Assembly (NCBI GenBank): GCA_027449865.1
Contig: DAIDKV010000235.1
Coordinates: 42,643-106,642 of the forward strand
Origin: Planctomycetales bacterium
Lineage (GTDB): Bacteria > Planctomycetota > Planctomycetia > Isosphaerales > Isosphaeraceae
DNA: 64,000 nucleotides
Direction of reading: 5' to 3'
Part shown: positions 11,164-18,503 of the stretch, one piece after another
Layout: each line of letters opens with the position of its first letter
Position numbering within the stretch: position 1 is the stretch's first letter
The notes under the pieces: model-generated
Databases searched by the model: none
The model's input: the letters and a program-made list of their open reading frames with translations, nothing else
What the model was told of the DNA's origin: nothing
Position numbers and translations under genes: made by a program

Positions 11164-13317
11164 ATGACGATCGAGGAAGCAACCGCGGCGAAACTCAGGG
11201 TGGCCGAGGCGATGCCCAGGGACCTCGGCCGGGGACTCGCCCGGCTCGACCCGGCCGACCTCGAACGGCTGGGAGTGGGTGTCGGCGAGATTCTGGTGAT
11301 CACCGGCAAACGCACAACGGCCGTCAAGGCCATGCCCTCTTTCAAGGAACATCGAGGACAGTCGCGAATCCAGGTCGACGGCCTGACTCGCGAAAACACC
11401 GGCGCGGCGATCGACCAGATCGTCGAGGTCGCACGCGCCGAGGCAAGGCCCGCCGAACGCGTCGCGATCGAGCCCCAGGGCATCCAGCCCGCGGAGCGCG
11501 ACCTGCGCTACATCGGCAGCAAGCTCGACGGGCTCCCCGTCATCAAGGGCGACCGCATCCGGGCGCCCCTCTTCGGCAGCCGATCGGCCGATTTCGTCGT
11601 CGTCAGTACCACTCCGGCCGGTCCCGTCGTCATCAATCCGACGACCGAACTTCAAATTGTCCGCCCACAGAAAGACGCCGGCGCGACCCGAAACGGCAAG
11701 TCCGGCGCCCCTCCGCTTTCCTATGAAGACATCGGCGGATTGAAGCGTGAGCTGCACCGCATCCGTGAAATTGTCGAGCTGCCGCTCCGATATCCCGAGG
11801 TCTTCCAGCGCCTCGGCATCGACCCGCCCAAGGGTGTCCTGCTCCAGGGCCCTCCCGGCTGCGGCAAGACCCTGATCGCCCGCGCCGTCGCCCACGAGAC
11901 CGATGCACGGTTCTTCACCGTCAACGGCCCCGAGATCATCCACAAGTTTTACGGCGAGAGCGAGGCCCACCTTCGCAAGATCTTCGACGAGGCCGCCAAA
12001 CACGCACCCAGCATCATCTTCATCGACGAGATCGACGCCATCGCGCCGCAACGCGAACGCGTCGTCGGCGACGTCGAGAAGCGGGTCGTGGCCCAGCTCC
12101 TGGCCCTGCTCGACGGGCTCGATCGCCGCAAGAACGTGATCGTCCTGGCCGCGACGAACCTCCCCAACGCGCTCGACCCAGCGCTCCGGCGCCCGGGTCG
12201 GTTCGACCGCGAGATCGCGATCTCGATCCCCGATCGCGACGGCCGTAAGGAGATCCTCGAAATCCACAGCCGGGGGATGCCGCTGGCCTCCGACGTCGAC
12301 ATGCCCCACCTCGCGGCGATCACCCACGGCTTCGTCGGCGCGGATCTCGAGGCCCTCTGCCGAGAGGCGGCCATGCTCTGCCTTCGCCGCCTGCTTCCCG
12401 CGATCGACTTCGCCTCGGGCCAGATCCCCTATGAGACCCTTCGCGCGCTCGAGGTCCGAATGGCCGACTTCGAGGCCGCCCTCTGCGAGGTCGAACCCTC
12501 GGCCATCCGCGAGGTCTTCGTCGAGGTCCCAGACGTCGGCTGGAATGACGTCGGCGGGCTCGGCGAGGTCAAGAACCGCCTGATCGAGTCGGTCGAGTGG
12601 CCCCTGAAACATGCCGAGGTCTTCGGCCGCGTCGGCGTCAAGCCGCCCAAGGGCATCCTCCTCAGCGGACCGCCCGGCTGCGGCAAGACCCTCCTCGCCA
12701 AGGCCGTCGCCAGCCAGACCCAGGTCAACTTCATCTCCATCAAGGGACCCGCCCTGCTCTCGAAATACGTCGGCGAATCGGAACGAGGCGTCCGCGAGGT
12801 CTTCCGCAAGGCCAGAATGGCAGCTCCCTGCATCCTCTTCATCGACGAAATCGACGCCCTCGTCCCAACCCGAGGCGGCAGCGACGACTCGCACGTCACC
12901 GAACGTGTCATCGGCCAGTTCCTTGCCGAGGTCGACGGCGTCGAGGAGTTGAACGGCGTCCTGATCCTGGCCGCCACCAACCGCCCCGACATCATCGACC
13001 CCGCCATCCTCCGACCAGGCCGCTTCGACCTTCACCTGGAAATCCCCCTGCCCGACGCCGACGGTCGTCGCGAAATCTTCCGAATCGGTCTCCGTGGCAA
13101 ACCCCTCGCCGGTGCCGTCGACATCGAGTCGCTCGTCTCCGCAACCGAGGGCTTCAACGGAGCCGAAATCCAGGCCGTTTGCACCCGCGCCGCCTGGTCC
13201 GCCATCCGTGAGGCTCTCGCCCACGCCCCAGCCGAGGACGACTCGCCCGACGTCCAGATCTCCGCGAGCCACCTCGCCGATGCTCTGAACTCCCTGAACC
13301 GGGACAACCAACGCTGA
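11164..13317 (+). CDS. CDC48/VAT-type AAA ATPase with two AAA modules
   Basis: A 717-residue ATPase with a CDC48-N-like double-psi-barrel region (about 1-160) and two AAA domains. D1 has Walker A GPPGCGKT near residue 229 and Walker B IIFIDEIDAI near 284. D2 has GPPGCGKT near 502 and ILFIDEIDAL near 557. Both carry sensor and arginine-finger segments (AATNLP, ALRRPGRFDRE; AATNRPD, ILRPGRFDLH). These hexameric unfoldases extract or remodel proteins. AAGGGAG precedes the ATG. Its place between hsp20 and gvpF/L suggests a role in vesicle assembly or turnover (inference). It is distinct from GvpN, the usual gas-vesicle AAA protein, also present at 15305. Confidence 0.9.
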   Translation: MTIEEATAAKLRVAEAMPRDLGRGLARLDPADLERLGVGVGEILVITGKRTTAVKAMPSFKEHRGQSRIQVDGLTRENTGAAIDQIVEVARAEARPAERVAIEPQGIQPAERDLRYIGSKLDGLPVIKGDRIRAPLFGSRSADFVVVSTTPAGPVVINPTTELQIVRPQKDAGATRNGKSGAPPLSYEDIGGLKRELHRIREIVELPLRYPEVFQRLGIDPPKGVLLQGPPGCGKTLIARAVAHETDARFFTVNGPEIIHKFYGESEAHLRKIFDEAAKHAPSIIFIDEIDAIAPQRERVVGDVEKRVVAQLLALLDGLDRRKNVIVLAATNLPNALDPALRRPGRFDREIAISIPDRDGRKEILEIHSRGMPLASDVDMPHLAAITHGFVGADLEALCREAAMLCLRRLLPAIDFASGQIPYETLRALEVRMADFEAALCEVEPSAIREVFVEVPDVGWNDVGGLGEVKNRLIESVEWPLKHAEVFGRVGVKPPKGILLSGPPGCGKTLLAKAVASQTQVNFISIKGPALLSKYVGESERGVREVFRKARMAAPCILFIDEIDALVPTRGGSDDSHVTERVIGQFLAEVDGVEELNGVLILAATNRPDIIDPAILRPGRFDLHLEIPLPDADGRREIFRIGLRGKPLAGAVDIESLVSATEGFNGAEIQAVCTRAAWSAIREALAHAPAEDDSPDVQISASHLADALNSLNRDNQR

Positions 13318-13330
13318 ACCCGACGCAGAA

Positions 13331-13352
13331 GCCCGGCCAGTGTCGACCGGGC
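13331..13352 (+). other. intercistronic hairpin between the CDC48-like gene and gvpF/L
   Basis: GCCCGG and CCGGGC pair across a 10-base loop in the 74 bp gap. No immediate T-run follows, so this is weak evidence for attenuation or mRNA processing. Confidence 0.35.
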
Positions 13353-13391
13353 CGCGTCCTCTTTCGCCTTGTCGCGAAGCAGGGAGGTCTC

Positions 13392-14168
13392 ATGCAGTCT
13401 GCTACGTATCTCTATGGCTTCACTCGTTTGGGTCCGGCGCTGCCGGCCGGTCTACGTGGGGTTGAGGGGGCGCCGGTCCGTCCGATCGCAATCGGGGATC
13501 TGGCCGCGGTCGTGGGCGAGGTCCCCTCGGCGCCGTTTGAGTCGGGAGCCGTCTCCGACCCAACCTGGCTGATCCCCAGAGTGCTGGAGCACGAACGAGT
13601 CATTGAGGCGATGAGAACCGCCGGCCCCGTGATGCCGGTCCGGTTCGGATCGCTTTTCAGCACGCCAACCGCCCTGGAACAATGGGCGGCCGGCAACCTC
13701 GGTTCCATCGATGAATTCCTCGACCGGTCCACCGATCGAGACGAATGGACGTTCCGGCTTTCGGTCGATCTCGCTTGCGCGACCGAGGCTCTGGCGGTCG
13801 TCGACCCGCGATGGGCCGCAATGGTCGAGGCCCTGCCGAGATCGCCGGGAGCTCGATATCTCCGCGAGAAGAAACTGGCCGAGTCGGCCCGAGCGGAGGC
13901 GATCCGCCGGGCCTCGACCATTGCCGGGGCGGTCCGCGTCGCGGCGCGCCGGCTGGCCGAGGAACGCCTGCTCCCGCTCCGTCAACCCGACGAGGCCGGT
14001 ATCCATCCCATTCTGAACGCCGCCTATCTCGTGGCTCGCTGCGAAGTCGGAGTGCTGCGACGCACTGTCGAATCGACAGCCGAGGGCCTTCCGTGCCTGC
14101 GCATCGAATCGTCGGGGCCATGGGCCCCCGCGCACTTCTGCCCGGCCCTCGCCGCGCCCGGACACTGA
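13392..14168 (+). CDS. gvpF: gas vesicle protein, GvpL/GvpF family (copy 1)
   Basis: A 258-residue member of the GvpL/GvpF family, accessory proteins that bind GvpA and nucleate vesicle assembly. The family N-terminus YLYGFTRLG is followed by a variable loop. The conserved helix then reads VLEHERVIEAMRTAGPVMPVRFGSLF, and the C-terminal segment runs ILNAAYLVARCEV...GPWAPAHFCP, the GPWPPY-type ending of the family. GGGAGG precedes the ATG. It resembles copy 2 (16723) only at family level, consistent with separate F and L roles; I cannot assign which copy is F and which L. A terminator follows, so it probably ends the hsp20-CDC48-gvpF transcript. Confidence 0.85.
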   Translation: MQSATYLYGFTRLGPALPAGLRGVEGAPVRPIAIGDLAAVVGEVPSAPFESGAVSDPTWLIPRVLEHERVIEAMRTAGPVMPVRFGSLFSTPTALEQWAAGNLGSIDEFLDRSTDRDEWTFRLSVDLACATEALAVVDPRWAAMVEALPRSPGARYLREKKLAESARAEAIRRASTIAGAVRVAARRLAEERLLPLRQPDEAGIHPILNAAYLVARCEVGVLRRTVESTAEGLPCLRIESSGPWAPAHFCPALAAPGH

Positions 14169-14208
14169 TCGTCCGCGCCCAGTCTTGAACCACACCCAGC
14201 AGACTCGG

Positions 14209-14246
14209 CCCCGAACGCCATTCGGGTTCGGGTCTGTTTTTGTTTT
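14209..14246 (+). terminator. Rho-independent terminator after gvpF/L copy 1
   Basis: CCCGAAC (14210-14216) pairs with GTTCGGG (14226-14232) around a 9-base loop and is followed by TCTGTTTTTGTTTT. This separates the chaperone/gvpF unit from gvpA. Confidence 0.75.
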
Positions 14247-14286
14247 CATACATGGTGAATCTCATAAAAAAAATCTCTACAGACAA

Positions 14287-14316
14287 TTGCCCATGAGCAA
14301 GATCATGTTCTAGGAT
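14287..14316 (+). promoter_or_regulatory. candidate sigma-70 promoter for gvpA
   Basis: TTGCCC (14287-14292) and TAGGAT (14311-14316) are separated by 18 bp within an A/T-rich stretch directly after the terminator. GATAAT at 14314 is an alternative -10. The predicted transcript has a leader of about 85 nt. Confidence 0.4.
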
Positions 14317-14326
14317 AATAACGGAG

Positions 14327-14372
14327 CGGCGATGAGGTTCGCCGCACCGGGGCTCGCGAGGTACTTGCGAGC
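14327..14372 (+). promoter_or_regulatory. structured 5' leader of gvpA: two hairpins
   Basis: Hairpin 1 is CGGCGA/TCGCCG (14327-14332 with 14339-14344, 6-base loop). Hairpin 2 is GCTCGC/GCGAGC (14352-14357 with 14367-14372, 9-base loop). Both lie between the candidate promoter and the ribosome-binding site GAGGAGA (14394-14400). Leader hairpins like these could stabilise the abundant gvpA mRNA, which is an inference. Confidence 0.5.
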
Positions 14373-14407
14373 GAGAGGCCGAACACCCTGATTGAGGAGA
14401 TAGACAG

Positions 14408-14626
14408 ATGGCTAAGGTCATGAAGTCGACGGACAGCTCCAGCCTGGCCGAGGTCGTGGACCGGATCCTGGACAAGGGCATCGTGATCGACGCGTGGGCG
14501 AAGGTGTCGCTGGTCGGCATCGAGCTGCTCTCGGTCGAGGCCCGCGTCGTGATCGCGTCGGTCGAGACCTACCTGAAGTACGCCGAGGCGATCGGCCTGA
14601 CGGCCACCGCCGCGACGCCGGCCTGA
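14408..14626 (+). CDS. gvpA: gas vesicle major structural protein GvpA
   Basis: The 72-residue shell protein that polymerises into the gas-permeable ribs of gas vesicles. It is nearly colinear with cyanobacterial Gvp[51 protein letters not shown] and an Ala/Thr-rich tail. Both amphipathic helices and the central beta-hairpin are intact, so this should be a functional shell subunit. It has the best Shine-Dalgarno of the locus, its own candidate promoter upstream and a hairpin downstream. All fit much higher expression than its neighbours. Confidence 0.97.
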   Translation: MAKVMKSTDSSSLAEVVDRILDKGIVIDAWAKVSLVGIELLSVEARVVIASVETYLKYAEAIGLTATAATPA

Positions 14627-14696
14627 CGACGAGCCGATGCTCCGGCCCTCCCGCCGTGGAACTGCGACGAGGGGGGCGTCGGGGTGTCGGCCCGGG

Positions 14697-14726
14697 GCCC
14701 GGGCTGACATCTTGTCAGTCCCGGGC
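14697..14726 (+). terminator. hairpin between gvpA and the gvpC-like gene (attenuator candidate)
   Basis: GCCCGGGCTGACA (14697-14709) pairs with TGTCAGTCCCGGGC (14713-14726) with one bulged base and a 3-base loop. No T-run follows, so partial termination or 3'-end protection of a short gvpA mRNA is more likely than full termination. Cyanobacterial gvpA-gvpC gaps carry a comparable stem-loop. Confidence 0.55.
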
Positions 14727-14749
14727 CTCTAGCAATGGGAGGCATGTCC

Positions 14750-15166
14750 ATGTCGGATTTCGCCGATCGAATGAAGGCGTTCACCGATCACCTCCGTGAT
14801 TCGATCGAGGCCCGCGGCGAGTCGCTCGCGGCGGTTCACGATGCGACCACGGGACTGCTCGACGACACTCGGTCCTTCCTGGGCCGGGTCGCCGACGAGC
14901 ATCGGGAGCGTTCCGAGGAACTGCGGGCGACGATGGAGTCGCACAGGGAGGATCGTCGCCGTCGGGTCGCCGAGATGCGGCACGACCACCAGGAGGCCCT
15001 GCAAGCCATGCGGGGCGAGCTACAACAGACGCTTTCCGAGGCGCGACGGACGCGCCAGGACACGTGCGAGCGGATGTCGGAGACATTCCGCCAGGCACGC
15101 CACGAACTCGCCGCGGACCTGCGGGCCGCCGCGGGGGCCTGGCGGGCCTTCGCCGCAAGCCGATGA
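14750..15166 (+). CDS. gvpC: probable divergent gas vesicle outer-surface protein GvpC
   Basis: A 138-residue, almost entirely alpha-helical, Arg/Glu/Gln/Ala-rich protein directly after gvpA, where cyanobacteria carry gvpC. Residues 40-58 (TRSFLGRVADEHRERSEE) align without gaps to the start of the cyanobacterial GvpC repeats (TREFL followed by Lys/Arg-Gln-Glu). The rest reads as degenerate helical repeats (HQEALQAMRGELQQTL, ARRTRQDTCERM, FRQARHELAADLRAA). GvpC wraps the GvpA ribs and strengthens the vesicle. ATG 14750 is preferred because GGGAGG lies seven bases upstream; ATGs at 14735 and 14744 are alternatives. A generic coiled-coil protein cannot be excluded. Confidence 0.6.
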   Translation: MSDFADRMKAFTDHLRDSIEARGESLAAVHDATTGLLDDTRSFLGRVADEHRERSEELRATMESHREDRRRRVAEMRHDHQEALQAMRGELQQTLSEARRTRQDTCERMSETFRQARHELAADLRAAAGAWRAFAASR

Positions 15167-15304
15167 GCCCGCAAGGGCCTCGGCCGCCGGGCTGATGACC
15201 GGCCCGGCGGCCATCCGCGATGCTGCCGATCCCTTCACGATGACGTCCAGGAATACCGCCCTCGCCCCACAACACGACGACCACGACAAGGAGGCCCAGA
15301 GGCC

Positions 15305-16294
15305 GTGAATACTCCACCTGAAGACCTGAATGTCCTGGCCCTCAAGCAGCGGCCCGACTTCGTTCAGACCCCCTGCGTTCAGAGCCTCGCCGAGCGGGCC
15401 CTCTGTTACCTGACGGCCGGATACCCCGTCCACTTCTCCGGACCCGCAGGCACCGGCAAAACCACCCTCGCCATGCACGTCGCCGCCCAGCTCGGACGCC
15501 CCGTCGTCCTGATCCACGGCGACGATGAGTACGGCAGCTCCGACCTCGTCGGCGGGCAGCTCGGATACCGATCGACTCGCGTCGTGGATAACTTCATCCA
15601 TTCAGTTATGAAAACCGAAGAGAATGTTTCGAAAACATGGGTCGATCACAGGCTCACCAACGCCTGTAAATACGGTTTCACCGTCATCTACGACGAGTTC
15701 AACCGCTCGCGGCCCGAGGCGAACAACGTCCTTCTGGGCGTGCTGGAGGAGCGGCTTCTGGAGATGCCCGTCGGCCGGGTCAACGAGGGCTTTCTTCAGG
15801 TCCATCCCGGTTTCCGCGCCATCTTCACCAGCAACCCCGAGGAGTATGCCGGTGTCCACAAGACGCAGGACGCGCTTCTCGACCGGATGGTGACGATCAC
15901 GGTCGGCCAGTATGACCGCGAGACCGAGGTCCGGATCACGGCCGCGAAGTCGGGGCTGGAGGTCGAGGACGCCGCTCGAATCGTCGATGTGGTTCGCGCC
16001 TTCCGGGACCTCGGCGTGCTCTCGCTCTCGCCGACGGTTCGCGCCTGCATCATGATCGCCAAGGTGGCCGCGCTCCGGGGGGCGTCGGTCGCTTCGGATG
16101 ATCGCGTCTTCCTCGAAACCTGCCGCGATGTCCTCCGCCTCGACTCGGTGAAGATCAGCCGCGAGGGAGTTCCCGCGGGTGGCGCCTGGCTCGAAGAGAT
16201 CGCGGCCCGCTTCTGCCCCACTTCAGCTCCCCGCGCCGGGATCCGAAGCCGTGTTGACCTGCTCGGGACCGGGACGCATCACTCCGAGAACTGA
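15305..16294 (+). CDS. gvpN: gas vesicle protein GvpN, MoxR-type AAA ATPase
   Basis: A 329-residue ATPase needed for growth of gas vesicles to full size. Walker A GPAGTGKT lies at 46-53. HGDDEYGSSDLVGG and the VIYDEFNRSRPEANNVLLGVLEE Walker B region are diagnostic of GvpN within the MoxR/CbbQ group. Sensor 1 appears as IFTSNPEEYAGVHKTQDALLDRM. The GTG start has AAGGAGG upstream. The C-terminal tail of about 30 residues after the AAA lid is not conserved. It follows the gvpC-like gene by 138 bp. Confidence 0.95.
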   Translation: MNTPPEDLNVLALKQRPDFVQTPCVQSLAERALCYLTAGYPVHFSGPAGTGKTTLAMHVAAQLGRPVVLIHGDDEYGSSDLVGGQLGYRSTRVVDNFIHSVMKTEENVSKTWVDHRLTNACKYGFTVIYDEFNRSRPEANNVLLGVLEERLLEMPVGRVNEGFLQVHPGFRAIFTSNPEEYAGVHKTQDALLDRMVTITVGQYDRETEVRITAAKSGLEVEDAARIVDVVRAFRDLGVLSLSPTVRACIMIAKVAALRGASVASDDRVFLETCRDVLRLDSVKISREGVPAGGAWLEEIAARFCPTSAPRAGIRSRVDLLGTGTHHSEN

Positions 16295-16299
16295 TCGCC

Positions 16300-16324
16300 G
16301 CCCGGCGTCGGGCCGGGCTCTTTT
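16300..16324 (+). terminator. terminator-like hairpin between gvpN and the gvpV-like gene
   Basis: GCCCGG (16300-16305) pairs with CCGGGC (16313-16318) and TCTTTT follows at once. The short U-tract suggests partial termination inside the operon, lowering expression of the downstream assembly genes relative to gvpA-gvpN. Confidence 0.5.
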
Positions 16325-16343
16325 CGGGAAGCGAGGTACGACG

Positions 16344-16709
16344 ATGGGGCGGGATCGTAAAGGGGTCCAGGGCATTCGGACGATGGGAGCGCTGGTCGAC
16401 TCCAGACGCACCCGGACGGCGGCCGGGGCCCTGCTCGAGCTCTCGGCGATGGCCAACGAGAAGCTGCTGCTGCACAAGGAACTCGACCGCTGGAAGTCCC
16501 GCCACGCGGAGATCCGCCGGCGGCTCTCCGAAATCGCCGCCAAGGAACAGCGGCTGATGGCCCACGTGCAGGCCCAGCCAGGTGGAGCGGTCGCCGGGAT
16601 TCCGGCCATCGAGGCTCCGGGAACAATCCTCACGGATGAAACCGCAATGGATGCACCGGTCGATCCTCCGGCGGGTCGGAGGATGAAGGTGAAAGAATTT
16701 TCCTATTGA
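16344..16709 (+). CDS. GvpV-like gas vesicle accessory protein
   Basis: A 121-residue basic, helical protein. The segment IRTMGALVDSRRTRTAAGALLELSAM, then EKLLLHKELDRWKSRHAEIRRRLSEI (about 11-75), has the layout of cyanobacterial GvpV. That family begins with an IRT/IS motif and a short Pro/Lys/Thr linker, then a coiled coil that repeatedly uses Glu-Lys-x-x-Leu. The C-terminal 45 residues are Pro/Ala-rich and end KVKEFSY. The function of GvpV is unknown. The frame is open further upstream into gvpN, but GCGAGG and the operon gap support the chosen ATG. It lies between gvpN and gvpF/L copy 2. Confidence 0.6.
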   Translation: MGRDRKGVQGIRTMGALVDSRRTRTAAGALLELSAMANEKLLLHKELDRWKSRHAEIRRRLSEIAAKEQRLMAHVQAQPGGAVAGIPAIEAPGTILTDETAMDAPVDPPAGRRMKVKEFSY

Positions 16710-16722
16710 AAGGGAACCCGTC

Positions 16723-17508
16723 ATGATCTCCGTCGTGCATCCCGCCGAGACCGCCATCGCCGGTCCGCGCGGGCGATATCTTTATGCGATCGTCGATGGC
16801 CCCGAGACCGCCGGATCGATCGGGATTCCCGGCATCGACGGCGCCGAGGTTTACGCCCTCCGCGATGGCCAAATCGCCGCCGTCGTCAGCGACCTGCCCG
16901 ACCGGAAGGTCCGTCCCGAGCGGCGAAAGCTCGCCGCGCACCACGAAGTGATGCGCCGGCTCATGTCAGAACGGACCGTCCTGCCGATGGCCTTCGGACT
17001 GATTGCCGACGGCCCCGAGTCGGTCCATCGCATCCTCCGGCTCAATCATGAGGCGTTTGCCGAACAGCTCGACCGGCTCCGCGACAAGGTCGAAATGGGC
17101 CTCCGCGTCACCTGGGACGTCCCCAATATCTTCGAGTACATCGTCGCCAGCCACTCCGAACTGGCCGCCTATCGCGACCAGATCTTCCGAGGCGGTCGCG
17201 AACCGTCGCACGAGGAGAAAATCGAGCTCGGCCGCAGCTTCGACCGCCTGATCAACGATTCACGCGAGGCCGCAATCGCTCGCGTCCGCGCCGCGATCGA
17301 ACCTCGATGCGAGGAAATCATCGTCAATCGACCCCGCGACGAACGCGACGTGATGAACCTCGCCTGTCTCGTCGATCGATCGAGGATCAAGGACTTCGAG
17401 GCCGGCGTCGTTGAGGCCGCCCGTGGCTTCAACAACGATTTCTCCTTCGATTTCAACGGTCCCTGGCCGCCTCACAACTTCGTCGACATCGAGCTAAAAC
17501 TCTCCTGA
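16723..17508 (+). CDS. gvpF: gas vesicle protein, GvpL/GvpF family (copy 2)
   Basis: A 261-residue GvpF/L protein. The family landmarks are clear: GRYLYAIVDG at the N-terminus, HHEVMRRLMSERTVLPMAFGLIA, VEMGLRVTWD, VMNLACLVDRSRIKDFEAGV, and the terminal FNGPWPPHNFVDIELKL. GPWPPYNFV is the hallmark of the family and is better preserved than in copy 1. GvpF contacts GvpA and is a minor shell or assembly component. It is followed after 25 bp by gvpG, the usual F-G neighbour, so this copy is the more likely GvpF. Confidence 0.93.
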   Translation: MISVVHPAETAIAGPRGRYLYAIVDGPETAGSIGIPGIDGAEVYALRDGQIAAVVSDLPDRKVRPERRKLAAHHEVMRRLMSERTVLPMAFGLIADGPESVHRILRLNHEAFAEQLDRLRDKVEMGLRVTWDVPNIFEYIVASHSELAAYRDQIFRGGREPSHEEKIELGRSFDRLINDSREAAIARVRAAIEPRCEEIIVNRPRDERDVMNLACLVDRSRIKDFEAGVVEAARGFNNDFSFDFNGPWPPHNFVDIELKLS

Positions 17509-17533
17509 CCCGGCCGAGACGGAGGACCCTCAC

Positions 17534-17869
17534 GTGTTCCTCGCCGACGACGTGATCCTGTTCCCGTTCCGGTCGATCCTCAAGGTCTTCCACGAGATCT
17601 ACAAGGCCGCGATCGAGGATATCCGCGCCGAGGCCGACTCGATCCGACTCGAGCTGAGCCAGCTCTACCTGGCACTCGAGTCGGGGGCCGTCTCCGAGGA
17701 TCTCTTCGACGCCCGCGAACGCGTCCTCCTCGATCGGCTCGATGCCATCGAAGAGCAGCGCGGGATGCTCGGCCAGGAAGACGAGGACGACGACGAAGCC
17801 GAGGACGACGACGAATTCGAAGACGATTTCGAGGAACAGGACGACGAGACCGAGCCCGAAGACGAATAG
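17534..17869 (+). CDS. gvpG: gas vesicle protein GvpG with a long acidic tail
   Basis: A 111-residue protein. The first 80 residues are the GvpG helical domain (DDVILFPFRSILKVFHEIYKAA, LSQLYLALESGAVSEDLFDARERVLLDRLD). Residues 82-111 form a tail in which about four of five residues are Asp or Glu, longer and more acidic than in most GvpG proteins. GvpG is an essential accessory protein thought to work with GvpF/L during nucleation. The GTG start has GGAGG upstream. The acidic tail may mimic a chaperone or bind the strongly basic partners in this locus (inference). Confidence 0.9.
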   Translation: MFLADDVILFPFRSILKVFHEIYKAAIEDIRAEADSIRLELSQLYLALESGAVSEDLFDARERVLLDRLDAIEEQRGMLGQEDEDDDEAEDDDEFEDDFEEQDDETEPEDE

Positions 17870-17905
17870 CCGAACATCGATCATCACGATCCGGAGATCC
17901 TGGCC

Positions 17906-18268
17906 ATGAATCCGATGCTGGACGAGGAACCACTCGCCGAGACGATGCTGAACGACGACGACGAGGAGAGCGACGCCGAGATCAGCCGGCCGCCGATCGT
18001 CGTGCCGCCCCGCCCTGCCCCGGCGCCCGCCATGACCACGCCGCACGGTCGGACACGGGTACTGCCCAGGCTCCTGGCGATGGCCGACACCTATTATCAA
18101 GGCGGCTCGCTTCGCCAGGCGATCGAGCTGTATTTCGAGCTGGTCCACGACCACGCCGGCTCGCCCCAGGCCCGCCAGGCCGAGGAACGGCTGCTGGCGG
18201 TCGCCCGCACTTACGAGCAGGCCGGCGAGCTTCGACAGGCGAGAGGGATCTATGAACAACTCCTTTGA
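17906..18268 (+). CDS. small TPR-like protein in the gas-vesicle operon
   Basis: A 120-residue protein with an acidic, Pro-rich N-terminal half (about 1-50). The C-terminal half contains two TPR-like helical pairs: LLAMADTYYQGGSLRQAIELYFELV and LLAVARTYEQAGELRQARGIYEQLL, each with the Ala/Gly/Tyr spacing of tetratricopeptide repeats. No standard gas-vesicle family name fits. It lies between gvpG and a gvpA-family gene and overlaps the latter by 17 bp, so the two are probably translationally coupled. A role as adaptor or holdase for that gene's product is inference. Confidence 0.7.
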   Translation: MNPMLDEEPLAETMLNDDDEESDAEISRPPIVVPPRPAPAPAMTTPHGRTRVLPRLLAMADTYYQGGSLRQAIELYFELVHDHAGSPQARQAEERLLAVARTYEQAGELRQARGIYEQLL

Positions 18269-18503
18269 TTTCGAGAAGCCGGCCGAGATCGGGCCGGCTC
18301 CCGACCGGCGGGTCTCGCTCTGCGAGGCCCTCGACCGGATGCTCAACACGGGCGTGGTCGTCGCGGGCGAGGTCGTGATCTCGGTCGCGGATATCGACCT
18401 GGTCTATCTCAACGTCCAGCTCCTGCTGGCTTCCATCGAGACGGCCTGCGGCCTGCCCCGCTATCCTGCCGGCGAGCCCCAAAGGATTCCGAGCGCCCCA
18501 TGA
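18252..18503 (+). CDS. GvpA-family minor protein (GvpJ/GvpM/GvpS group)
   Basis: An 83-residue GvpA paralogue with the conserved core VSLCEALDRMLNTGVVVAGEVVISV, ADIDLVYLNVQLLLASIET. The acidic N-terminus and Pro-rich tail differ from GvpA. The ISVADIDLVYL pattern is closer to GvpS/GvpM-type minor proteins than to the shell protein. Such proteins are needed in small amounts, probably for nucleating the conical ends. It overlaps the TPR-like gene by 17 bp and gvpK by four bases (ATGA). I cannot settle J, M or S from sequence alone. Confidence 0.85.
   Translation: MNNSFDFEKPAEIGPAPDRRVSLCEALDRMLNTGVVVAGEVVISVADIDLVYLNVQLLLASIETACGLPRYPAGEPQRIPSAP

Noticed and set aside
11110..13311. 733-residue open frame antisense to the CDC48-type gene
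   Set aside because: It is the complement-frame shadow of a high-GC gene with codon-position bias; the plus frame has full AAA motifs.
14727..14749. Upstream ATG (14735) as start of the GvpC-like gene
   Set aside because: It overlaps the GGGAGG ribosome-binding site that is well placed for the ATG at 14750.
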